NCBI RefSeq assembly: GCF_020080835.1
Contig: NC_058159.1
Location: 28,247,525-28,311,524, forward strand
Source: Cotesia glomerata
Lineage: Eukaryota > Arthropoda > Insecta > Hymenoptera > Braconidae
Direction of reading: 5' to 3'
Length of the DNA stretch: 64,000 bases
Below, piece by piece: positions 23,406-36,400 of the stretch (its first letter is position 1; each line of letters begins with the position of its first letter). The position numbers were made by a program, and so were the translations under genes. Under the pieces are notes generated by a model. It was not told where the DNA came from. It saw nothing but the letters and a program-made list of their open reading frames with translations, and ran no database searches.

Positions 23406-23938
23406 ATCCGAACAAAAACAGTTTCACTGTAAAAAAAATCGCGCCAAGTCCACGTTCATAAGACTATTAAGGGAAAAAAAAATTTTTTTTTTCTTTACAA
23501 AAAGATATAAAATAGAAAAATTAAAAAATCCAAGTAACCGATATGATTGTATATGATTTTCGGAAATTAAAAAAAATTTTGTTGTAAATTTAAAAATTAA
23601 GAAAAAAATTTTGGAACGTATTTAGTGTGCGTGGTTGCAAAATATTTTACTTTTCATGAAATTCGTAAAATCTATTTACTAGGACTTTAAAAAAATTGAA
23701 ATACACAATGACGCACACCAAGTACGTTCCAAAATTTTTTTCTTAATTTTTAAATTTACAACAAAATTTTTTTTAATTTCCGAAAATCATATACAATCAT
23801 ATCGGTTACTTGGATTTTTTAATTTTTCTATTTTATATCTTTTTGTAAAGAAAAAAAAAATTTTTTTTTCCCTTAATAGTCTTATGAACGTGGGCTTGGC
23901 GCGATTTTTTTTTACAGTGAAACTGTTTTTGTTCGGAT
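23406..23938. mobile_element. 533 bp foldback element family L, copy 1
   Basis: Left end ATCCGAACAAAAACAGTTTC is mirrored by the right end, and the complement holds through CGCGCCAAGTCCACG, TTCATAAGACTATTAA and a central GTACGTTCCAAAATTTTTT. It is an almost perfect hairpin apart from a short centre near 23672. A second copy is at 36472-36950. Confidence 0.85.
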
Positions 23939-24175
23939 TTCAGTATTTTTTGTAATTATAATAAAAATTTGCAATTGGTACCAACTTAAATCTCAAGTTG
24001 GCTGCATTTTTTATAGCAAATTATCCCCTTGAAGCTACAGTTTATGTAAAAATAATTGCAGCGCACCCTGGCGGGTGTAGATGCAAGCTGTGAAATTTAT
24101 TTTTTTAACTGTAGTTTCCCATCTATTGGAGGATTACCATGCATTGTCGAATTACTTAGTCTGTGGCATTAATTA
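23939..24175. repeat. segment accompanying foldback family L
   Basis: Matches, in reverse orientation, 36230-36471 next to the second foldback copy (shared CACCCTGGCGGGTGTAG and AACTGTAGTTTCCCATC). The foldback and this segment therefore belong to one larger element. Confidence 0.7.
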
Positions 24176-24417
24176 TAATAAAATTTTGATTTAAGAAAAT
24201 CTTATTTTTTTTTTAGAACATAATTTATTTTTAAATGAAAATAATAAATTTTTTTCGTCTAAAAGCACAGGACAAGTTAATCTATAAATAGGTTTTTTAA
24301 GTTTTAAAAGTAAATAAAATATTTGTTAGACTAAAATTATTTAAGTTTCAATGAAAAAATAAAAGATATTGCTATAGAAAAAGAATTTAATTCTTTTTAA
24401 TTATTAAAATCTTTTAA

Positions 24418-24873
24418 GAAGATACTTTGCAAAATCACTTTTCTTACAATATTCTTCAATTTTTGAATACGCGTACTTCTAAGTGTCCTCTATACGAATA
24501 AATTTTTTTTAATAGTCCTTGCGGTGGTAATTTTCGAAATATTAGCAATTAAAAATCGTACATCTAACATGTATTCCCTATCCTGACTGTAGTTAGAGTG
24601 AACATTTTATTGAATAACAACCGTACTTTTCTTAGAATTTTTTTAAAAAACTGAGAATATTTAATTGAAGTTATAACAAGTATTTTTTATCAAAAATAAC
24701 ATAACCGAGCGGTATTCATTTTTTTATAAAAAATGTTTGAAGTTAGCGACTTTCGATATTTCACGTGAGTGGAAGTAAGTGAGGGATAGTCTGTAAAGAG
24801 AAGAAGCACTAGTGCGTGAGAAAGAAACCAATACCCATAACCTATTGGTGCCTTTATTTGCCGCAGTACCTCC
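24418..24873. mobile_element. TTAA-flanked MITE family I, inverted copy (456 bp)
   Basis: The same element as 20569-21023 in reverse orientation, ending in GCCGCAGTACCTCC and flanked by TTAA on both sides. Its left terminus has drifted from GGAGGTTCC to GAAGATACT. Confidence 0.8.
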
Positions 24874-25006
24874 TTAAGTAGGGTTTACATTTTTTCTCTC
24901 TCTCGCCCTTTATTGGACAAACGAAAGTATCTCTGTCATACTTGTAAAACTTATGGAATCTTAAAACGGATTTTATGCATAAATAAATGAAAATTTTCCA
25001 AAAAAG

Positions 25007-25055
25007 CGCTTCGCTCTTTGATAGATAATTTAATTATCTATCAAAGAGCGAAGCG
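25007..25055. repeat. perfect short hairpin
   Basis: CGCTTCGCTCTTTGATAGAT followed by AATT and then the exact complement, bordered by an A-run on the left and a T-run on the right. The arms are 24 bases with no mismatch. Role unknown; it could be a tiny foldback element. Confidence 0.85.
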
Positions 25056-25059
25056 TTTT

Positions 25060-26573
25060 TTTTTTCAAAATTTTATCTTATTCATGAGCAAAACTCGTTT
25101 GAAAATCAACTATCAACCGCTCTTGTAAAAAAGTTCAATGTCAATAAAATAATTTACTTGAGTCGAGCTATTTGTTATATTTAAGAAATATTTCCTAGCT
25201 AAGAATATTTTCTTTGGAGTAAAATAGTCATATTGATTTTTAAGGAATTAGATGAAATTTGTAATAAGTATGATAATAATTTATTTTTTTTTTTTTTTTT
25301 TTTAAGTGATGATTTAGATTGATTATTTTTAAAGATAAATCGTTAGTATTTTTCTAAAATATTTAATAAAAGGTTTTAAATGTTTAAGAAAAGGTAACTT
25401 GATGATAAAACCCGTCAAAAGAATAAAATTTTATTTGCTCTCATTTTTTATCAACATTTATTAAGCTGTATTTATCGGAAAAAATCAAAAATAAATTTCA
25501 ATTAGAAAAGCAACTTTGATAAAAACTCCGAGGATTGTTAAACGTTTAATAATATTTTCGAATAAAATTTTGTTTTTAACTAAAAAGTTTAAACTGTCTA
25601 TAGTAAATCATCGAAAATCTAATTATTAATGTTGTTATTTCAGTTGTGTACGAATTTCCAATGACATAGTCGGAGTAGTACGTGATGAATTATATTCAGA
25701 TATCGGTGAGAATTTTAAAAACGAGAAACTGAAGGGTTAAAACAGTCCGTGGTAGTTTCTCGTTCACTCTCTTTAACGCTCGTCAACCGTTTAGCTGCTC
25801 TCGGACAATTTAATTTGTGATTCGAACACTCGATGGTGACAGTTTGGACAGGCTCTCCAAGTTCCAGTATTACTCGCTTCTTTTTTACTTCTTTTTTTTT
25901 TTTTTTTTTTTTTTTTTTTCTATTGTACAACTCCCACTGCGCTGTCTACTAGGAATACGTACTATCAAAAACACAAACAAAAAAAAATACATACTCAGCA
26001 CATACACATCACACATCAATGTATTTTTTTATTTTTTGCTGCCAATAAACTTTAAAGCTCCTACATGTCTCGCATAATGAGCGCTAAAGTGCTCGCTTTA
26101 TATTATTACGCTAAGTTAATTTTTACAGTTAAATATTTTTATGCACCGAGAGAAAAATATTATCATAATAAATACATTTATATAATTTTTTATATTTTAT
26201 TTCTGATTTAAAAGTAAAAAAAGTTGTAATTATCTTAGATGGAATAAAATGTCTCCTTCTAGCAACAATAGACTGCATTAATTTATTTTTTGTAATAAAT
26301 ATATTGAATTTCTCTTTAAAAGAAATTAAAGTAATTAAAAGTCATCCGATCAAAAATTTTTCATGTGTTTATCGGTAAAAAGAATGCATGGTCTATTTTA
26401 GCTGTGAATTTTTTTTTCAGTTCATTCGAAAGTTCAACTTTTTACGAGCAATTCTAATCCACATTTATATAAAATCTACTCTAATAAAATAATTTTATTA
26501 CTAGCAACCTTACAGTGACTGTAACTGCCGTGATTTATAAACAAAAAAAATTAAAATTTCACTTTGTTAAATA
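25060..26573. other. intergenic sequence, no gene recognised
   Basis: AT-rich with homopolymer T runs (25278-25305 and 25888-25919). A less AT-biased patch at 25620-25870 has short open frames on both strands but no recognisable motif. Confidence 0.4.
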
Positions 26574-27896
26574 ATGATTTTTATTAAATTGCACTGTACT
26601 TTCTTAACTATTGACATTTTTAACGATATAAGCTCATCCCGATGTGACACTCATCAAGAGCTTTCATTTGAGTACACACATACATTTTTGATATATTTTT
26701 CATGTATACATATATATAATATATATTTTAAAGATATAAGCTCATCCCGATGTTACACTCATCAAGAGCTTTCATTTGAGTACCCACATACATTTTGATA
26801 TATTTTTCATATATACATATATATAATATATATAAATATATGAAAAATTGATGTGAGTACTCAAATGAAAGGTCTCAATGAGTGTAATGTCGGGGTGAGC
26901 TTATATCTTTAAAAATGTCAATCGTGCACAAGATACAAGGTCATTTCTTAAATATTGACGTTTTTAAAGATATAACCTCATCCCGATGTTACACTCATCA
27001 ATAGCTTTCATTTTAGTACCCACATACTTTTTGATATATTTTTCATATATTCATATATATAAATATATGAAATATATGAAAAATTGATGTGGGTACTCAA
27101 ATGAAAGCTCTTGATGAGTATAACATCAGGATGAGCTTATATTTTTAAAAATGTCAATAATTCACAATATACAAAGTCATTTCTTAATTATTGATATTTT
27201 TAAAGATATAAGTTCATCCCGATGTTACACTCATCAAGAGCTTTCATTTGAGTACCCACATGCATTTTGATATATTTTTCATATATACATGTATATAATA
27301 TATATAAATATATGAAAAATTGATGTGGGTACTCAAATGAAAGGTCTCGATGAGTGTAACATCGGGATGAGCTTATATCTTTAAAAATGTCAATAGTTCT
27401 CAAGATACAAGGTCATTTTTTAATTATGTTAAATTGCACTGTACTTTCTTAACTATTGACGTTTTTAAAGATATAAGTTCATCTCAATGTTACACTCATC
27501 AAGAGCTTTCATTTGAGTACCCACATGCATTTTGATATATTTTTCATATATACATATATATAATATATATAAATATATAAAAAATTGATGTGGGTACTCA
27601 AATGAAAGGTTTCGATGAGTGTAACATCGTGATGAGCTTATATCTTTAAAAATGTCAATAGTTCACTAAATACAAGGTCATTTCTTAATTATGTATCTAG
27701 AGATAGAGCATTTTTGAATGCAGCCTAAAAACTTATCATAATAAATTGACTATCGGTGAGAATGATATGAAACCTTGAAAAGGTACAAATTCAAATCAAG
27801 ACTTTTGCAATTACACTAAATTTCACTAAAAAAACCGATTTTATCATATGACTATCTCGGACACAAAATTTTTGTTATTCTCTTAATAATATAGAT
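26574..27896. repeat. palindromic repeat family W, cluster 2 (several units)
   Basis: Four to five successive palindromic units. Each has TTTAAAGATATAAGCTCATC, CGATGTTACACTCATCAAGA and TTTGAGTACCCACAT mirrored around an ATATATA centre. The right end is the family terminus ...TTATTCTCTTAATAATATAGAT. ORFs in it repeat the same short peptide and are artefacts. Confidence 0.8.
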
Positions 27897-29064
27897 GACT
27901 GCTTTAAAAAACCAAATAATTCATAGTAAATGTGCATAGAAATAGGCCACTAACAGTAATAAATAATTCGCACGGAAATCGATCATCAGAGGTAATAAAA
28001 CAACAACAATAATAAACAATACATAATCACAATGCCAACAATACGAAGCCATACGCATCTGTACTTACAAATAATAATAATAATAATAACAATAATAATA
28101 ATAGTAAATAAAAATTTCTATAGGTTACCAGAAAATAAATTAAATGGGATCGTATTCCGCACAATACGTACAATATTACTGAGGATCGTCGCGTGCCCGA
28201 GTTTTATTGTTCCCGTATTTTTTATTTAATTCAACCTTTTATTTCACTCGGGATTTTCTGTTTTTTATTTTATTGATATTTTTTACCCGGTAGTTATATA
28301 TTTTATTCTTCTGCTGGATAACTTTGAATTTTTCTTTTTACTACATGATAGCCAGCAATAAATTGTATATTTTACTGAATATAAATCCAATGCCATCGGA
28401 AAATCGGACACTGCGTAGTGTGATCTCGTCACTTATACCAGGTCACTGTACTATTTATCTACATGCAAATACATACGTACATCTATACAGTGGCGGTGCA
28501 TGCATACATGGGCAAATATATGCTGTTCTCTCTTGTAAATCAAATTTTTTTTTATGGCTCAATTTTGACAGATATTTTTATTTTATTTTTCATTTATTTA
28601 TTTTTTAATTTCAATATTTACAGTTTTGATTTGATTTATTTAATTTTTTTAATTACTGAGATCATAAATTGACTGTCGTCGAAAAAATATCAAAACGTGA
28701 AAAATTAATCTCACAGCTTTTTTGAAAGTACCAAATTTCACTATAAAAAGGCAATTTTAATAAAAATTTTCCGATTATAAAATTTTCTATATTCTTTTTA
28801 TTGTTATAGATTAATATTTTCGACTTATAAATACATTTAAATGTCCAAAAATAATTAAATTAACTAAAAAATTTTGTTAGATACCTTTGAAAGGTAATTC
28901 CATATTTCCAATTACACTTAAATTAAACGCACTGAGTTTTGAGACTTTTAAAATTAAAGCTTTTAAATTCTTTCAAAATCTGGAGTTAGAAAATTCAACG
29001 TGCTAATAAACTATTGATTTATAATCGATAAATTTCACTGATATAAGAATTAGATTAATTACCT
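27897..29064. other. intergenic sequence, no gene recognised
   Basis: Contains a TAA/AATAAT microsatellite near 28070-28103 and hydrophobic short open frames (28324-28672) typical of T-rich DNA. No element ends and no exon identified. Confidence 0.4.
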
Positions 29065-30103
29065 ACACGGAGAGAAATTTATAGGAACCTTTGCAAAAAT
29101 TATGGGAATGGTTCCTATAATAAAATGATCATTATATATCATCATACCTATATATAGGTATCAATCCTAAGCTCATTATAGGAACCATACCCATAGTTTA
29201 TTGGAAACTTTCCTATATAATAATGGAATAGCTTCAATATATTATGGGAATGTTTACTATAAAATTATAGGAATGGTTCCTCTACTATTGAAGGAATGGT
29301 TCCTATAATAGAAAAATGTTTATGTTCATAATAATGAAACAATCACTTCAAAAATATAAAGTAATTATTATATATTTTTTTGCTAATAAATTTTTTTTTG
29401 TAAATAAAAATTGATCTTTTACAAGAGTGAAAAAAATTCTTTTTCATAATTTTTATTCACGTGTGTACTTAATCTTAAATTGTTTATTCCAACTCAGTTA
29501 TTATCGTGTTAGATAATATTGAAAAATATTGTAGCAATTCTAAAGTTTCTCTAATAAAAAGGATATTTTCTCACTATACAATTAGAGGAGCAAAGTAGAT
29601 ATGGAAATTCATTGTTTATTTTTATAATTTCATTTTATTTTTATAAAAAATTATTTATTTACAATACATACGTTGAATATTTATTAAATCCACCTTTTGG
29701 GTATGTAACTTTTATTGTTTATATGAACAATATTACTTTACATATTTCAAATGATGTTATTGGGAAGCAAGTAAAATTATCGAAATTACTAATAATTTCA
29801 ATAATAAATTTCCATAATATTATAGGTTTCCATAATATTATAGGAATGGTTCTTATAATATTATAGAAACTATTCCTATATGTTATGGGAATCATTCCTA
29901 TATATTATGAGAAACATGCCGATATTACAGTTATAATTATAGGTATCGTTCCTATAATTATAGGAACCATTCCCATAATTATAGTAACATTTCCCAAAAA
30001 TTATCGGTACAATTCCCATAATTTAAGTAATCGCTCCTAAAATGGTATAGGAAAACATTTCATTAAAATTATAGGAATGATTTCCACATTTTTCTCTCCA
30101 TGT
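29065..30103. mobile_element. inverted-repeat element family G, copy 2 (1039 bp)
   Basis: Begins ACACGGAGAGAAATTTATAG and ends TTTTTCTCTCCATGT. It is the reverse-orientation partner of 16562-17687, with the same CCTATAATATTATAGGAA palindromes and the same central segment (GTAACTTTTAT...ATTGGGAAGCAAG). Confidence 0.85.
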
Positions 30104-32206
30104 AACCAATTTGAAAACTAATTTTAAAAATTACCTATAAACTTAATTTTTTATTAATTGCTATTATTTAAATATAAATAACCATTAGGATCTCTTAGTC
30201 TTCAAAATTTTCTTTTGTAAATTTTTTTTTTGTATTTTACTTATATCTACACTATTTTCTCACCACTATACAACGATGTAAAACTTTTTCATATTGTTAC
30301 TTACGTGTAGCATTATCATTATGTAATTTCTACCATTTACCATTTGGCTTCTTGCCTTGGGATTTAAATCAATATAAATAAATAAATAAATTGATGGAGA
30401 CAAACATTTTGTCATTCTTTTAATTGTATAAATAATTTAAAAAGCAAAAATATTTTTTTTTGTTTTAATTTTGATTTTTCAATAAAAGTTTTTAATAAAT
30501 TTGTGCCGATTTATGGAAAATAAAAATAAGTAAAAAGAAAGAGAAGCAAAGGGAGACTGCAACATGTTGCAGGGTGTTTCAGCGAGCAATTTTGTCGTCA
30601 AAACTCGACTCGACTGTCATTCGGAAGTTTATGGTTTAGCCAGTGAGTTTAATACTTATATGTGGAAGTAAATGTTACTACTGTGGATTTCCCAAGAGTT
30701 ATGGAAGTATCGCATATGCTGGAGTGCGTTCTAGTTATAGCCTCGTAAAATCCACCAAATTGTCTTATCAATATTAAATACCGTGATTTTTTTTTATTCC
30801 CTCAATTTTATCATTTTTATACGCAAATTTTTTTCCCCGTATTTTATTTAATGCTCTGCTTGCAATAACACTTAATATTGCCCCGAGTGTTTTATATTTA
30901 TTATCAGAATAATGATAATGTTCTTTGAATTTATTTCTTAATTTTCTCTATAAATTTTCTGTGTTAAGAAATTCACTCCTGGGGGATGCCTCCGGGATTT
31001 TCCGTGAGGAATTTTCCGCGTTCCACTCGTAAGGCAGAAATTTTTATGGGAGATTTTAAATTATTGAGAGCGTAATAATGCAAAAATTTGAACGTTACAA
31101 AGCTTTTAGTCAAGTTGGATTCATTTATTTTATAGTTCTCATTTTATACAATTTAAAAATTTATAAATTAAACAAAAATCAATAAAGAATTTTTTTTTTT
31201 CCTAGTATCTGAGGTAATAAAGTCAAACTGTTGAATCTGGTTAACGAGATAGAATCTGCAATTTATTTTCCATAATACTATTTTTTTAAATCCTCGCTAA
31301 TGAATTTAACTTTTCACTTGAACTATCGGACAAAGAGCCAATCAGTGAAACATTTTAAATAAAAAATACAAAGCACAATTGTTTTATTCACAATTTTTAA
31401 GTAATTCTCTGTAATGATTTTTAAATATTGACATTTATTATCCTAATGATTATTAATTCAACTATAAAATATTTTATTATACAATTTTTAATAAATGAAC
31501 CAAAAGAAAAAAAAATAACATTGTAATCATAAATACACAAAAATAAAAAGAAATTTTTTTTTCATTATTAAAAACTTAAAAAAAAAAAGTTAATTATAAA
31601 AAATATTTATCAATTTCAATAACGTTAATTAAATTCGGAATTTTTATCATTAAAACATAATTTTTCAACTAGATTGAGAAAAAAAAATACTTTTATTAAG
31701 AAAATTTTCTTGTTACAAGAATTCATGCTCTTGAAAATTTTCAAGAATATATATTCTTAGCTTAAGAACTTGTTAAATTGATTGAAATAATTTTTATTTA
31801 ATTTAAATAAAGCTATTCTTTAATTTATCTATTATCAAAATATAAATATTGAAGCTCTTCTCTTTAGAAATTAATAATTAATAATAATAGAATATGTTAT
31901 CGTCATCGAATTTCTTGAATCAAGAAATTTTTAATTGAGTAAAAGTATTTTTTTTCTCAGTGTAGATGAATTTTTTTGGAACTTACATTGTACTAAAAAT
32001 TTAATTGCAAAGTTCACGTTTTTAAGACGTTTCTAAATTGCACTTATAATATTAATAATTTCTATGATAATAATAATAAAAAATTAAAAAATACCCTAGA
32101 TTAAAAATGAATCAAAGAAAGCAAGTGAAAGAGTAAGAAATAGCATAATTATTTAAAATGAAATTTTTTTTTCAATTTATTAAACGTAATCAAGTAATCG
32201 CTTCCT
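30104..32206. other. intergenic sequence, no gene recognised
   Basis: A possible non-LTR 3' tail ends at about 30397 (GCCTTGGGATTTAAATC then AAATAAATAAAT). The interval 30540-30760 is less AT-biased but has no convincing exon. The rest is AT-rich filler. Confidence 0.4.
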
Positions 32207-32577
32207 CCCATGAAAAAAAATATAAAATAAATATACGTCGAAATACATAAAAAATATATTTTAAATATATTACAAATCTATAAAAAATATATAAACATAT
32301 ATAAATTATGTATATTAAATATATTTTTAATAACTAACTTTTGGCCGATTTTCATATATATTTTATATATTTCAAATATATTTTTTTTATATTTTTTATG
32401 TATTTTTTATGTATTTTAAGATATATCTTGAATATATCTAAAATATATTTAAAATATATATGAAAATTGGCTAAAAGTTAGTTATTAAAAATATATTTAC
32501 TATACATATTTTTTATATATTTATATATTTTTTTATACATTTTTTATATATTTCGACATATATTTTTTTTTTATGGG
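32207..32577. repeat. AT-rich foldback (371 bp)
   Basis: Left CCCATGAAAAAAAATATA and right TATATTTTTTTTTTATGGG are inverted. The interior mirrors a TTAGTTATTAAAAATATATT / CTAACTTTTGGCC segment. A similar GTTGGCCAAAAAGTTAATT motif appears at 61720-61745. Confidence 0.65.
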
Positions 32578-33278
32578 GGTCCATCTGATTTATTTTTAAA
32601 AATTATCTATTTTTTTTTGCTGACCTACCGATAATGAGAAAAAACATTTTATTTTAATTTTAATTACAATGAAGTATTATTAAATTAATTAATTAATTTA
32701 TAAAAATATTAATTAGAGGAATCGATGTACGCGTATAATTAAAAAAAATAAAATAATTTATTAAAGCCTCAAATACGGATCCTTCAATCGAATATAATTA
32801 TCACGCTTAAATGGCATGTACATTATAACCACATACCCGGTGTACAGTAACAATAATAACGAGTTAACAATTAACGATAAAACTGATTCAACATCTGCCA
32901 CGTTCCCATATTCATTATTTATTAATTATTGTATACCACAAGGTTACCATCCATTTATCAACAATTCATGATGGATTAATTTTTATCTCTGCACTGTAAC
33001 CTTGCGAACATGTGTAATTATATATACACGGTTAAAGGCTGTAGAAAAGATGATGCGTGTGATAATGCAAGTGAAGCAGCCGCTTTTAGGTCAGACGTAA
33101 ATCAAATCACAGATTATCTTGCGGTCAATGTTAAAGAAAGCCCGCTCTTCTGTCTATCAATCGATGAATGTCGTTTAATCATTTATTAATTATTTATTTT
33201 AATATTATTGCCGACATTTTCCAGTCCTTGTCGCTCAATAGCTGCAAAATAGCTTACCAATAAAGACAAATAAATAAA
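32578..33278. other. upstream region of the pickpocket gene
   Basis: Non-repetitive and less AT-biased between about 32770 and 33260. A promoter and 5' untranslated region of the channel gene should lie here or further upstream. I cannot place a TATA box, initiator or non-coding exon with confidence. Confidence 0.35.
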
Positions 33279-33484
33279 ATGGAGACAATAAGTATCAGAG
33301 TAGATAAAAAAAATTTCCGTCGGCCTCAGAATCGTTGGGTGTCGTCAGCAAAACCAAAACGAGCCACCACAGCTTGGGGAAAATTTATAATAATTCTCAA
33401 GAAGCATGTAAAGCTTTTTTGCGACAATACGAGTCTGGTTGGTTACAAATATTTGACAGAACCGGGACGCCCAGTTCGTGAAAG
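33279..33484 (+). CDS. ppk: ppk exon 1 (N-terminus)
   Basis: Residues 1-69. The start METISIRVDKK lies in an AAAATGG context and is the only in-frame Met before the NTSLVGYKYL segment. The donor is AAAG|GTAAAT in phase 2. The NTSLVGYKYL segment corresponds to the conserved His-Gly gating motif but carries Val in place of His. Confidence 0.85.
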
Positions 33485-36400
33485 GTAAATAAAATAATTA
33501 CAATAAATACAAATCGACGTTCTAATTAGCAAATTGTCTATAATACAAATTTTGTTTTTACGTTAAAATGGATACTATCATGAGCACCCTGTATTATTCG
33601 CTTACTTTTTTTTATTGTAAGTTCGGCAATTTTCGTGGAAATTGTAAGTAACTTTATTAATAAATTGATTTTTTTATTGAAATAATTTTTTTTGCACAAA
33701 ATTTTAAAAAATTTAGTAAGCTTAGCTTTTTTAATTTCTTACACTACAATTTCAAAGAAATTATTTATTTACATAACAATTTCAATATTTAATTTTTAAA
33801 TAATCTTGAGTAAGTTCATTTCAAAGAACCTTCCATTTGTATGAAAGAACAATTAGTTCAAAATTTATTATCAATCATCGTCAAACATCCTCGGAGGCTG
33901 GAACAACTTCAACAAGCTCCTGGGATAAAATAACTCTATTAAATTATTTATTAAACACTTTTCAGTTTATTATTACAACGCTTGTGGCCTTGAATCAAAA
34001 CTTGGAACAATATTTTGTAATAATGCACGGAAAAAAGTAAACTGTAATAAATAACAGTCGATTTATAATAAATAATGATCAACTGCTAAAAATTACCATT
34101 TCAAACAGTAAAATCGTGATTTTACTATTCACTTTATAATATTTATAATTTAAACGTTACAATTTACTCTTTACATGGAAGAAAATACTATTTCAAACAG
34201 TAATATTCGCTATGTGAATGTCTAAAATTTTAAAGTATAATAATTAAGAATTCAGACTTTGATATTTACACTGATAGAAGGATTTATTTATATTAAAAAA
34301 ATATTTGTTAATAGTTAACAAATCATTTATTAGAGACCATTTTTTAGTATCAAACAAATATTTTTTAGTATTTAAAATGATTTGTTTGTATTTAATAAAT
34401 CAGATATTCATTTATTAAATATTAATAAATCTTTTTAAATACTAAGAAATATTTGTTAAGGACTAAAAAGTGGTCTCTAATAAATGATTTGTTAAATATT
34501 AACAAATATTTTTAACTATAAACAAATCCTTCTATCAGTGTATCATTTCGTACCTAAAAAATGATCTTATGATATGTAAAAAGTATAAAATAAAGTTAAC
34601 GTGGCATGATGGCCGAGCGGGTTAAGGGGGGAAATACGTGTACAGGCTTAAAAAAAATTCAATTGTTTTTTTTTTTATAAATCGCCTGTAAAACTATTCA
34701 AAAATATAGATATAAAATTTCAAGTCAAAATTCATATTCGTTCAAAAGTTATAAGCGATTTAGTAATAACTTTAATACTATTTTACATGAACTTTTTCTG
34801 TCACTTTTTTTTCAAACGCCTTTTTCTCGAAACGAGTTTTTTCAAAACTGTGTGCAGTCTAGCTCAAAGAGTTTTAAACCAATCATCTTGCGATATGGCT
34901 TATAATTTTCTTTATATAATTACCTTGAATATGAACCTCAATTGAAAGCGATATTTTTATTTAAACTATTTTTTTTTAATAAACAATGTGTGAAAAAGTG
35001 GTAAAAAATCACGACTTAATTTCACAGCCTTCTAAAAAATGCAAATTTTTACTTTTTTTTTTTTTAAATTGAGGTTCATATCGAAGATACACATATAAAT
35101 GAAGTAATTTTTCTGTTCCATTGATTTCCAATAAAAATTGTGGCTTCCATACTGCACATAGACTGCTAAGTCGGATGATAACCTACGATGTTTATCAGCT
35201 GATATCTCCGCTATTTGTTAACTTATATTATTGTTTAATACGAAAAAATACTCATAAATATATGTATAAAATAACCTGATAGTTTCAATAAATAATATTA
35301 ATTTTTTGTACCTTAAAAAAATTAATGAAAATCAGGATGAAAACGGCCTTCTACACGTATTTCCCCCCTTAAGTCATTAAACCGTTAGTTCGCTCGCACA
35401 TCATGCCGTGAGGCGAGGGTTCGAGCCCCGACGGTTGTTCGAATAGTTCCAACACCAACCGTCGGGGGTCACTCCGGTAGCCGAACTGTACTGGCATGGG
35501 TTTTCTCTGTGGTTTCCCCATCGCCACTATTCCAACAACCGATAGAAAGGGGTGAGGAATAGGGTATATACAGTACAGAAAGCACAATTCGGTCCACAGC
35601 CGCGTGATAATAATAAAGAGTTGAGTATACAAATGTGCGAAAAATAAGGTTGACTATGTAGTGAAAATACAGGAGCGAAAAGAGGATGTGCTGGGGTCCA
35701 AAAAAGCGTTGAATAAAAACAAGGACAGTACAAAAACACAGGACGGTGGCGCACTCGCGGAATGCGACAGCTACTACCTACCCAGCCTTGTAAAAACCAA
35801 GAACGGTATACAAGTAAAAATCGAAATAATAAAAAAATATAAAATAAAGTTAGTAAATTTCTAATACAAGCAACGTCAATATTTACAAAGTAAAATGGTA
35901 AATTTTAAACGCTACACTAAAAATCAAATTCACAGATTCGGTAGAATCTGGCGCCAAGTTCCGTTCAAATCTGCTGTAAACGGAGCGCCAGACTACCGAC
36001 TGTGTTTACTGTAAGCAGAACGGTATTTTGAGGTTGCAAAATTTTATTTAATTCTACGGTACTTTTTTTTCCTAAATTGTACATTATAACAGTAATTCAT
36101 ACTTTATTTGACTGTTATTAATTAATTATATTCACTTATAACAATTAATCTACTTGAAATTATTAAATTTAATCAGCACAAACTATAGCAACGCAAAAAT
36201 TTCGATCCTGACTTTTTTTTCGATGGGCAAAGTGATCTGCCACAGACTAAATAATTCGAGAATGCATAGTAATCCTTCATTAGATGGGAAACTACAGTTA
36301 AAAATAGATATTTCACAGCTTGCATCTACACCCGCCAGGGTGCGCTGGAATTATTTTTACATAAACTGTAGTTTTAAGGGGATAGTTTGCTATAAAAAAT

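Noticed and set aside
26574..27403. Open frames repeating a DISSSRC-type peptide, also at 63111-63317 and 12050-12238
   Set aside because: They run through palindromic repeat units; the same peptide recurs wherever the repeat occurs, on both strands, without start context or splice logic.
34602..34625. Functional tRNA-Ser/Leu gene
   Set aside because: Its head is split by a 743 bp insertion, flanked by long direct repeats and followed by a SINE body, so it is a retroposon.
35369..35754. Minus-strand frames of 75-87 codons
   Set aside because: They lie within the SINE body and its flank; antisense frames in a tRNA-derived element are not expected to be genes.
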